In this document: piece by piece, positions 1-5,235 of the stretch
Numbering within the stretch: position 1 is the first letter of the stretch
Layout: every line of letters starts with the position of its first letter
Assembly (NCBI GenBank): GCA_051878795.1
Contig: JBJEKU010000104.1
Location: 1-5,729, forward strand
Length of the DNA stretch: 5,729 bases
Reading direction: 5' to 3'
Source: W1P20-047 sp051878795
GTDB taxonomy: Bacteria > Actinomycetota > Coriobacteriia > Coriobacteriales > Eggerthellaceae
Made by a program: the position numbers and the translations under genes
Notes under the pieces: generated by a model
Told to the model about the DNA's origin: nothing
Seen by the model: only the letters and a program-made list of their open reading frames with translations
Databases searched by the model: none

Positions 1-1
1 T

Positions 2-205
2 TTCGTTGATGAGCTCCAGGAGAAGATAGCCCTTGCCTGTGACAGTCCTAAGTTATTCGGTTTTTCACGCATGCCAGAATTGGCAGCTTTGGGCTACAGG
101 GTGTTCTTCGTGAAAAACTACGCTGTGCTCTACTTTTCGAGCGATGACTGTGTCTATATTGCCCATGTGTTTCATCAACGACAAGACTATGCGCGGCTTG
201 TCTAG
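2..205 (+). CDS. RelE/ParE-family type II toxin, C-terminal part (5' end outside window)
   Basis: The frame is open from base 2 to a TAG at 203-205, giving 67 residues with no start in view, so the gene begins left of the window. The visible protein has the C-terminal signature of RelE/ParE toxins: a GYRVFFVKNY strand followed by AVLYF, then VYIAHVFHQRQDYARLV, the usual last beta-strand and short helix ending the fold. Proteins of this family are small (about 90-110 residues), so perhaps 25-40 residues are missing. RelE-like members cleave mRNA on the ribosome and ParE-like members poison DNA gyrase; the visible part does not tell which applies here. Such toxins usually follow a small antitoxin gene, which would lie outside the window. 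Family assignment is quite secure; biochemical activity is inferred only from the family. Confidence 0.8.
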   Translation, partial: FVDELQEKIALACDSPKLFGFSRMPELAALGYRVFFVKNYAVLYFSSDDCVYIAHVFHQRQDYARLV

Positions 206-450
206 AGGGGCGTAGGACAGGAGGAAGCTGCGGCGCAACGCAGTTCCTTCATCATCCTTCCTGGTCCAGGGCGAGGATGGCATGTAGCCGCTGCGCAGTC
301 GTTCTTCGTTTTCCAATCGACGCTCTCGTCAGCCCTTAAGGAAGTCGAAGCAGAAACCGGGGTGGTCATCTTCAACCGCACGAGCTGCGGTGTCGAGGCG
401 ACTTTGGAAGGCCATTCGATTCACAGGTGGTCGATGAGCTTGCTTTCGTT

Positions 451-2016
451 TTATGCCTTGCGGTAGGTTGTCGCGCGGGCGGCTCCCAGCTTCACGATGT
501 AGCCTTCTGCCAGCAGTTTCTGGATCATACGCTCGACGGTCTTCGCGCTCATGTTAGGGCAGGCGGCGACCACGTCCTTCTTGGCGGCGTCGCCTTGCAG
601 GCTGTCGAAGAAGGCGCGTACTACTTCCTCGTTCGACCCTGTAGGCTCGCCTTCGGGAAAAACAGCCTGCTCGGTTTGGGCGGGAGAAGCTGTCTGGGAG
701 GTTCCCGGTTGGCTGGCAGGTGCGTTTGCGGTCGCGTTCTCGTCTACTGTCTCAGGATGCGTGCCGGCGGCTTCGATGTGCTCCTTCGTGATGCCTGCGG
801 TATCAGCCGGGTTGGCTGCGGGTGCTGCAGTCTGCTTTTCGCTTGCCTGAACCGCGGCACCTGCTGCGGGTTGAAGTGGTGCTACTGCAGGCGTGGCCTG
901 TGCGGGTGCTGTAGGGACTGCTGCCGTACGTTGGGCTGCAGTGGCTTGTTCTGCTTTCAGCGTCTCCGGGATGCCGGTGAATTCCGGGTTCACGGCTTTG
1001 CGCAAGATCTCGCGCGAGGTCGCCTGCATTTCCGCGCGCAGCGCCAGACGTTCTTCCAGGCTGATGTCGAACCTGCTGCGACGCACGCCGCTGGTCTTCG
1101 GTTCGGGCTGGATGGGCTCCGGTTCTTCGGGGACTTCTACTGAGATAGCGCCCAGGTTGTACTGCTTTTCGAATTCCCTGCAGCAATCGAGCAGCGCTTC
1201 CAACATCATGACCACGAAGGGTTCGTAGTCGGTTTCTGCGTCGTATTCGCTTGCGCCGGCGGGTACGACACGGGGGCAAGCTGCTATGGTCTGTTCGAAC
1301 TTTTCACCCAAGTGTTCCAGGCGTTCGAAAACCGATACATAACGGGGGGCCATATAGCCGTTCTGGTATGCAAGCATCTGGAACAGCAGGCGGGCAAGGC
1401 GTCCGTTGCCACTTGCGAAAGGCTGGATGTTCAGCACGTCGAGCGTGAACATGCAGGCTTCGACCAGGGGGTCGAACTCGCGTCGTGCAACTGCTTGGCG
1501 GTAGTTGTCGCAAGCATCGCGCAAAAGGGCGCGCTTGGTGGCGAGTTCTCCGCCGAATCTGCGTGCGCTCATGCGGTCGAGTTCGCTTGCGAAGAAGGCC
1601 GGGGTGTCGTTGTCTGCCCAGCGTCCGCCATCCGAATCGGTGGAGTAGCGGAAGAAGTCCCTATGCAGCTGCGAGATAGCGCCGGTGGAAACGCGGATGA
1701 AGCGGAAGTTGTCTTCCACGGTGCTGATTGCGAAACGGGAGCCCATGGCCTCGCGTTCCTTGTTGGAGGTTGGCTCGGTGTCCTGCTTGGCGAGTTCGAT
1801 CAGGCGCAATTCTGAAACGGCGTTGCCGTCCATGCGGTTGCTTGCAAGTGTGGATGCGGTGAGGGCTCGGTCCTGCTGCAGGCGCAGGGCGGGCAGATTC
1901 TCGTTCGCCACCAGGAACCTGTTGATTCGCTTTCGGTATTCCCGCAGGTCAAGAAGGAGTTTGTTCACATCGGCGGTATAGAGGTCACGAAGTGCTTTTC
2001 TGTATGCAGGAAGCAT
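451..2016 (-). CDS. Fic-domain protein with variant (His-to-Gln) Fic motif, low-complexity linker and C-terminal winged HTH
   Basis: Fic proteins usually transfer AMP from ATP to hydroxyl groups of target proteins. This 521-residue protein (numbered from the ATG at 2016) has an N-terminal helical part with an inhibitory-helix-like SNRMDGN (59-65), where family members normally have S/T-x-x-x-E-G/N. The Fic core follows, with motif QPFASGNGRLAR at 198-209. The Gly-Asn-Gly-Arg anion-binding loop is intact, but the catalytic His is Gln198. Next come a Pro/Glu segment (about 294-307), an Ala/Pro/Thr/Gln-rich linker (about 353-458), and a C-terminal winged HTH-like domain (about 461-521) with KKDVVAACPNMSAKTVERMI and LLAEGYIVKLG. 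Relatives with Fic plus wHTH are usually about 320-380 residues; the extra length is mainly the linker. An in-frame GTG at 2022 would add two residues, but the Shine-Dalgarno-like AGATAGG (2031-2025) is 8 nt from the ATG and only 2 nt from the GTG. The gene diverges from ettA. Family call is firm; whether it still AMPylates is uncertain. Confidence 0.88.
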   Translation of the reverse strand: MLPAYRKALRDLYTADVNKLLLDLREYRKRINRFLVANENLPALRLQQDRALTASTLASNRMDGNAVSELRLIELAKQDTEPTSNKEREAMGSRFAISTVEDNFRFIRVSTGAISQLHRDFFRYSTDSDGGRWADNDTPAFFASELDRMSARRFGGELATKRALLRDACDNYRQAVARREFDPLVEACMFTLDVLNIQPFASGNGRLARLLFQMLAYQNGYMAPRYVSVFERLEHLGEKFEQTIAACPRVVPAGASEYDAETDYEPFVVMMLEALLDCCREFEKQYNLGAISVEVPEEPEPIQPEPKTSGVRRSRFDISLEERLALRAEMQATSREILRKAVNPEFTGIPETLKAEQATAAQRTAAVPTAPAQATPAVAPLQPAAGAAVQASEKQTAAPAANPADTAGITKEHIEAAGTHPETVDENATANAPASQPGTSQTASPAQTEQAVFPEGEPTGSNEEVVRAFFDSLQGDAAKKDVVAACPNMSAKTVERMIQKLLAEGYIVKLGAARATTYRKA

Positions 2017-2063
2017 GTTCACTACCTATCTGATCGCGGGAAGGGTATTCATTCAATCCTGAG

Positions 2064-2072
2064 ATTCTAGCA
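2064..2072 (-). promoter_or_regulatory. Extended -10 promoter element for fic
   Basis: On the minus strand the sequence reads TGCTAGAAT, one mismatch from the extended -10 consensus TGnTATAAT. It sits 47 bases upstream of the fic ATG, giving a leader of about 40 nt that includes the AGATAGG ribosome-binding site. No good -35 box lies 16-18 bp upstream, which is common for extended -10 promoters. Assigned from sequence only. Confidence 0.6.
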
Positions 2073-2160
2073 CGACGGAGCCATGCAGCTTGGGCTTTCG
2101 TGTTTTTCCTCGATTTACGCAGGAAGCCGAATCAGGACTCTTTTGCGCTCTCCTTTTCGT

Positions 2161-2225
2161 TTTCTACCCATTAATGGTTAGAAAGGTTAGAAAATGGGCA
2201 GAAGGGGTAAGAAAGCGGTTAGAAG
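2161..2225. promoter_or_regulatory. Operator-like palindrome plus helically phased GGTTAGAAA half-sites
   Basis: Bases 2161-2184 form a 24-bp near-perfect palindrome centred on ATTAAT, with arms TTTCTACCCATT and AATGGTTAGAAA (11 of 12 positions complementary). The right arm contains GGTTAGAAA (2176-2184), which is followed by an exact tandem copy (2185-2193) and three degenerate copies: GGGCAGAAG (2196-2204), GGTAAGAAA (2206-2214) and GGTTAGAAG (2217-2225). Unit starts are 9, 11, 10 and 11 bp apart, close to one DNA turn, so the units would face the same side of the helix. Such an arrangement suggests cooperative binding by a dimeric or polymerising regulator. It lies about 90-150 bp upstream of the fic -10 and about 120-185 bp upstream of the ettA start, so either gene could be the target. 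The binding protein is unknown; the wHTH-bearing Fic protein is one candidate. Confidence 0.6.
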
Positions 2226-2248
2226 GAGCGCATCCCTTCGATTAGGCG

Positions 2249-2276
2249 TTTTCGGGAATCCATGAGACAATAGAGT
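2249..2276 (+). promoter_or_regulatory. Possible ettA promoter
   Basis: A TAGAGT hexamer (2271-2276) fits the actinobacterial -10 pattern TAnnnT. The only -35-like sequence at a suitable distance is TTTTCG (2249-2254, 16-bp spacing), which is weak. Transcription from here would give a leader of about 65 nt before ettA. The GGTTAGAAG-type repeats end about 25 bp upstream of this -35, so a regulator bound there could touch RNA polymerase. Weak call based only on position and the -10 match. Confidence 0.3.
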
Positions 2277-2346
2277 GTGGGTTCGTGCCTTCTACGAGCC
2301 TGTTTCATTCCGACGAATCAACACAGCGAAAAGGAATCCGATTAGC

Positions 2347-4026
2347 ATGGCAGAATTCATCTACCAGATGTACCGTGCCCGCAAGGCGCATGGCGATAAG
2401 GTTATCCTGGACGACGTGACCCTGAGCTTCTACCCCGGGGCGAAGATCGGCGTCGTCGGCCCCAACGGCATGGGCAAGTCCACCCTGCTGAAGGTTATGG
2501 CCGGTTTGGAAGAGGTTTCCGCGGGCGATGCGCGTCTGACTCCCGGTTATACCGTGGGCATCCTGCAGCAGGAGCCCCCGCTGGAGGAAGACAAGACCGT
2601 CCTGGAAAACATCCAGATGGCCTTTGGCGATATCTACGCGAAGATCGAGCGTTTCAACCAGATCGGCGAGGAAATGGCCGATCCCGATGCCGACTTCGAC
2701 AAGCTGATGGACGAAATGGGCCGCCTGCAGGAAGACATCGACACCGCGAACGGATGGGACCTGGACAGCCAGCTTTCCCAGGCCATGGACGCGCTGCAGT
2801 GCCCTGATCCGGACGCTCCCGTGCGCGTGCTTTCCGGTGGCGAGCGCCGTCGCGTCGCGCTGTGCCGCCTGCTTCTGGAAGCTCCCGACCTGCTGCTTCT
2901 GGACGAGCCCACCAACCACTTGGATGCCGAATCCGTGCTGTGGTTGGAGCAATTCCTCAAGACCTACGAGGGCGCCGTGCTTGCGGTAACCCACGACCGT
3001 TACTTCCTGGATAACGTGGCCGAATGGATTTGCGAAGTCGACCGCGGTCAGCTGTTCCCCTACAAGGGCAACTATTCCACCTACCTGGAAACCAAGGCGG
3101 CGCGCATCGCGAGCCAGGGCCAGGCCCAGGCGAAGCTCGCCAAGCGCATGGAGCGCGAGTTGGAATGGGTGCGCAGTTCCCCGAAGGCCCGTCAGGCCAA
3201 GAACCGCGCCCGCTTGGAGCGCTACGAGCAGATGGTCGCCGAGGCATCCCGCAACAAGAAGCTGGACTTCACCGAAATCCGCATCCCCGTGGGACCGCGC
3301 CTGGGTAACAAGGTCCTGGTGGCCGAACATCTGCACAAGGAATTCGATGGCCGCGTGCTCATCGACGACCTCTCCTTCACCTTGCCTCCCAACGGCATCG
3401 TGGGTGTGATCGGCCCTAACGGCGTGGGTAAGACCACCCTGTTCAAGACCATCGTGGGCCTGGAACCCCTGGATGGCGGCACGCTGGAAATCGGCGAATC
3501 CGTGCGCATTTCCTACGTAGACCAGAACCGCGAGGGCATCGACCCCGACAAGAAGCTGTGGGAAGTGGTTTCCGGCGGCACCGACTACATGATGGTGGGG
3601 GAGACCGAAATCCCCAGCCGTGCATACGTTGCCGCATTCGGTTTCAAGGGTTCCGACCAGCAGAAACCCGCAGGCGTGCTTTCGGGCGGCGAGCGCAACA
3701 GGCTGAACCTGGCGCTTACCCTGAAGCAGGGCGGCAACCTGCTGCTTCTGGACGAGCCCACCAACGACCTCGACGTGGAAACCCTGTCCAGCCTGGAAGC
3801 GGCGCTGCTGGACTTCCCGGGCTGCTCCGTGGTGGTAAGCCACGACCGAATGTTTTTGGACCGCATCGCCACCCATATCCTGGCATGGGAGGGTACCGAC
3901 GAGAATCCCGGCAATTGGTATTGGTATGAAGGCAACTTCGAGTCCTATCAGAAGGATAGGGAAGCCCGCCTGGGCAAGGAGGCGGCAAAGCCCCATAGGC
4001 TCCATCGCAAGCTGACCCGCTATTAG
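2347..4026 (+). CDS. ettA: Energy-dependent translational throttle protein EttA (ABC-F ATPase)
   Basis: EttA is a cytosolic ABC-F protein that binds the ribosomal E site and, in E. coli, gates the start of elongation according to ATP/ADP level. The 559-residue product (E. coli 555) has two complete ATPase cassettes. Cassette 1: Walker A GPNGMGKST (38-46), LSGGE (162-166), Walker B LLLLDEP with catalytic Glu187, switch His216. Cassette 2: Walker A GPNGVGKTT (356-364), LSGGE (445-449), Walker B Glu470, switch His499. The EttA-type arm insertion lies in cassette 1 (about 95-140), and the basic interdomain linker is at about 245-320 with WVRSSPKARQAKNRARLERY. The MAEFIYQMYR start and HRKLTRY end match the family. 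The ATG at 2347 is preferred over an upstream in-frame GTG (2275), which would add 24 atypical residues; an AAGGA (2331-2335) lies 11 nt before the ATG, slightly long. No key residue is missing. Hairpin terminators follow directly, suggesting a single-gene unit. Confidence 0.96.
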   Translation: MAEFIYQMYRARKAHGDKVILDDVTLSFYPGAKIGVVGPNGMGKSTLLKVMAGLEEVSAGDARLTPGYTVGILQQEPPLEEDKTVLENIQMAFGDIYAKIERFNQIGEEMADPDADFDKLMDEMGRLQEDIDTANGWDLDSQLSQAMDALQCPDPDAPVRVLSGGERRRVALCRLLLEAPDLLLLDEPTNHLDAESVLWLEQFLKTYEGAVLAVTHDRYFLDNVAEWICEVDRGQLFPYKGNYSTYLETKAARIASQGQAQAKLAKRMERELEWVRSSPKARQAKNRARLERYEQMVAEASRNKKLDFTEIRIPVGPRLGNKVLVAEHLHKEFDGRVLIDDLSFTLPPNGIVGVIGPNGVGKTTLFKTIVGLEPLDGGTLEIGESVRISYVDQNREGIDPDKKLWEVVSGGTDYMMVGETEIPSRAYVAAFGFKGSDQQKPAGVLSGGERNRLNLALTLKQGGNLLLLDEPTNDLDVETLSSLEAALLDFPGCSVVVSHDRMFLDRIATHILAWEGTDENPGNWYWYEGNFESYQKDREARLGKEAAKPHRLHRKLTRY

Positions 4027-4044
4027 TTCCCAACCGCATTTGCT

Positions 4045-4073
4045 ATCGGCCCGGCTTCAAGCCGGGCCGATTT
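4045..4073 (+). terminator. Terminator of ettA
   Basis: A perfect 11-bp GC-rich stem, ATCGGCCCGGC (4045-4055) paired with GCCGGGCCGAT (4061-4071), closes a TTCAA loop starting 18 bases after the ettA stop. The T-tract after it is short. An outer pairing of CCGCAT (4034-4039) with ATGCGG (4074-4079) could extend the structure. Very likely ends the ettA transcript. Confidence 0.8.
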
Positions 4074-4098
4074 ATGCGGCCTGCAACCCTGCCGTCTT

Positions 4099-4131
4099 GC
4101 ATAAGGCAGGTCCAGCTGCCTGCATGCTTTT
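4099..4131 (+). terminator. Possible second terminator downstream of ettA
   Basis: A 6-bp stem AGGCAG (4104-4109) / CTGCCT (4116-4121) around a GTCCAG loop is extended by GCAT (4099-4102) / ATGC (4124-4127) across a small internal loop, and is followed by TTTT (4128-4131). It may be a backup to the stronger hairpin 25 bases upstream. Weaker than its neighbour and possibly chance. Confidence 0.4.
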
Positions 4132-4250
4132 AGCCTGTCTCCGATAAAGCGTCTGCTTGAATGCCCCTTTCATCCGCTTGAGCGACATCGTCCTAACGCC
4201 GGGACCCCCCATCGCCCCTTCCCTGCAAGGTAACGCTTTGGCGATTTTCG

Positions 4251-4279
4251 TTGAAATTCCAGTCCGTAAGCCATACGCT
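4251..4279 (+). promoter_or_regulatory. Candidate promoter for the small membrane protein gene
   Basis: TTGAAA (4251-4256), four of six matches to the -35 consensus with the strong TTGA core, is separated by exactly 17 bp from TACGCT (4274-4279), which fits TAnnnT. The resulting leader would be about 60 nt. Its position after the ettA terminators and before an orphan gene supports the call. Confidence 0.45.
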
Positions 4280-4344
4280 AAGGTATATGCGCTTGTTCGG
4301 TTGCGGGCAGGCGAGCTCATCCGATATCGATTTAGGTGGTTCGA

Positions 4345-4800
4345 ATGCCGAAAGATAATTACACGCTTGCGAAGGTCTGCTATTTCATCACCGCGATGTT
4401 CGCAGGATTCGCTGCTTTCGCCAATTTCAGGTCCAGCAGGATGGTGCTGGCGGTTGTTTGGGTAATCCTCTGTGCGGTTTTCCTGTTTGCGGCCTATAAG
4501 ATGAAGGTCAACGGTCAGAAGGCAAAGGAAATCGGCATGGTCGACAACTCCAAGGGCGCCCGCAAGGAAGCAAAGCAGCGCAAGGCCGCATTGCGCGCCG
4601 CGGAGCTGGAAACCGCCAAGGATCAGATTGCCAGCCCTGCAGCGGGCGACGGCAACATCGCCTCTGCCGTAAGCGCCAGCCTGTATTCATCCAAGGGAGG
4701 CAAGAAGAAGCAGTCTGCAGACGCTGCCGACAACGGGCAAGGGGCAGGGGATCGGGCTCAGTCCGCTGACGAGGAGGCAGACCCTGCTGAAGAGGAATAG
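4345..4800 (+). CDS. Small membrane protein with two transmembrane helices and a charged cytoplasmic tail, function unknown
   Basis: I do not recognise a family. The 151-residue product starts MPKDNYTLAK. It has two hydrophobic segments, about residues 9-27 (VCYFITAMFAGFAAFA) and 33-51 (MVLAVVWVILCAVFLFAA), separated by a short RSSR turn, so it probably forms a membrane hairpin. The rest is hydrophilic: a Lys/Ala/Arg-rich, probably helical stretch (about 52-92), a Gly/Ser/Lys region (about 100-122), and a strongly acidic Asp/Glu end (140-151). Lysines right after the second helix suggest a cytoplasmic C-terminal tail. The ATG at 4345 is preferred over an in-frame GTG at 4336 because AGGTGG (4334-4339) lies 5 nt before the ATG and would overlap the GTG. 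No signal-peptide cleavage site is apparent. A candidate promoter precedes it and a strong terminator follows, so it appears to be a single-gene unit. A real gene is likely from the start signal, hydrophobic pattern and terminator. Confidence 0.8.
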   Translation: MPKDNYTLAKVCYFITAMFAGFAAFANFRSSRMVLAVVWVILCAVFLFAAYKMKVNGQKAKEIGMVDNSKGARKEAKQRKAALRAAELETAKDQIASPAAGDGNIASAVSASLYSSKGGKKKQSADAADNGQGAGDRAQSADEEADPAEEE

Positions 4801-4833
4801 GCCGGGCGAACAGCCGGCAGGCTATCGAAAAGC

Positions 4834-4868
4834 AGACCCGGAATCCGTATGCGGATTCCGGGTCTTTT
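4834..4868 (+). terminator. Strong intrinsic terminator after the membrane protein gene
   Basis: A perfect 14-bp stem, AGACCCGGAATCCG (4834-4847) with CGGATTCCGGGTCT (4852-4865), closes a TATG loop and runs into TTTT (4865-4868). It begins 34 bases after the stop codon. A smaller hairpin, GCCGG (4801-4805) / CCGGC (4814-4818), lies just before it. The minus-strand exit is also T-containing (TGCTTTTCG), so it might act in both directions. Confidence 0.9.
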
Positions 4869-4911
4869 CATGGGTTCGCAGTGTTAAGCCGGGAAGGGGG
4901 CGACGCATCGA

Positions 4912-5235
4912 ATGGAGCATGATTTCCATTACCTGTATGTCGTCGAATGCGTCGATGGCACCCTCTATACCGGTTATGCCGTCGATGTGCCCGCCCGGGT
5001 TGCCGCGCACAACACCGGGAAGGGGGCTAAGTATACGAGGGCACGTCGCCCCGTTAAGCTGCTGGCCCAGGCCCGCTTCGAAAGCAAGAGCCGTGCGATG
5101 AGCGCTGAATACCATTTCAAAAGGCTTTCGCGCGACCAGAAGGACGCGCTTTTGGCCTGTGCGGCAAACGAGCCCTTCGAGCGGGTTTTGGACCGTCTTC
5201 TCCCCGGTTTGAAGGGCCCGTCGGATTCTGATTAG
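4912..5235 (+). CDS. GIY-YIG nuclease-domain protein (UPF0213/YhbQ-like)
   Basis: This 107-residue protein is a single stand-alone GIY-YIG domain, the compact nuclease fold found in UvrC and homing endonucleases. Visible landmarks: YLYVVECVDGTLYTGYAVDV, with Tyr9 at the GIY position and Tyr19-Thr-Gly as the YIG position; Arg29 at the expected catalytic arginine; HNTGKGAKYTRARRPV (33-48), typical of the UPF0213 branch; and Glu66 in SAEYHFKRLSR as the likely metal-binding glutamate. The length suits this family (about 80-110). E. coli YhbQ is a relative, but the cellular role of the branch is poorly defined; a part in DNA processing or repair is inferred from the fold. The gene starts only 43 bases after a strong terminator and no clear promoter is seen in that gap. 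A purine-rich GGGAAGGGGG (4891-4900) lies 11 nt before the ATG, rather far for a ribosome-binding site. Its stop overlaps that of the convergent acetyltransferase gene. Confidence 0.9.
   Translation: MEHDFHYLYVVECVDGTLYTGYAVDVPARVAAHNTGKGAKYTRARRPVKLLAQARFESKSRAMSAEYHFKRLSRDQKDALLACAANEPFERVLDRLLPGLKGPSDSD

Larger units (their letters stand above)
2017..2346. other. Divergent intergenic region between fic and ettA
   Basis: This stretch of about 330 bases has no convincing coding sequence. It holds the fic ribosome-binding site and extended -10 element at its left end, a palindrome with tandem half-sites in the middle (2161-2225), and a possible ettA promoter with the ettA leader at its right end. 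The segment 2075-2155 shows no clear feature beyond pyrimidine-rich runs. The ettA frame stays open upstream to a GTG at 2275, but this is judged leader because EttA family proteins begin with the MAEF/MAQF start at 2347. Confidence 0.75.
4027..4344. other. Intergenic region between ettA and the small membrane protein gene
   Basis: About 318 bases without a convincing gene. The left part holds one strong and one weaker terminator-like hairpin; the right part holds a candidate promoter and the ribosome-binding site of the next gene. Between them (about 4132-4250) nothing recognisable is seen. Open frames on both strands here (minus 4320-4072, plus from 4157) have no family resemblance, and the plus one runs into the next gene out of frame. 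Confidence 0.65.

Noticed and set aside
228..245. Small hairpin CTGCG/CGCAG downstream of the toxin gene as a terminator
   Set aside because: The stem is only 5 bp with one or two further weak pairs and is followed by TTCCTTC, not a T-run.
65..316. 83-codon minus-strand frame opposite the toxin fragment
   Set aside because: It starts at a TTG with no ribosome-binding site, and about half of it is antisense to the recognisable toxin. Not supported as a gene.
427..1143. Long plus-strand frame antisense to the Fic gene
   Set aside because: It mirrors the Ala/Pro-rich linker region and gives a Cys/Gly/Arg/Leu-rich protein with no recognisable fold, as expected from GC-rich antisense. The minus-strand Fic frame has clear motifs.
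2275..2346. N-terminal extension of EttA from a GTG at 2275
   Set aside because: The 24 extra residues are not like any EttA N-terminus, the GTG overlaps the candidate -10 element, and family proteins start at the MAEF position.
2305..4005. 566-codon minus-strand frame antisense to ettA
   Set aside because: Its length comes from GC-biased codons of ettA. The product is a His/Val/Gln-rich sequence with mirrored internal repeats from the two ABC cassettes and no family motif.
4072..4320. 82-codon minus-strand frame between ettA and the membrane protein gene
   Set aside because: No recognisable domain and no clear ribosome-binding site; it runs through the terminator hairpins and opposite the candidate promoter of the next gene.
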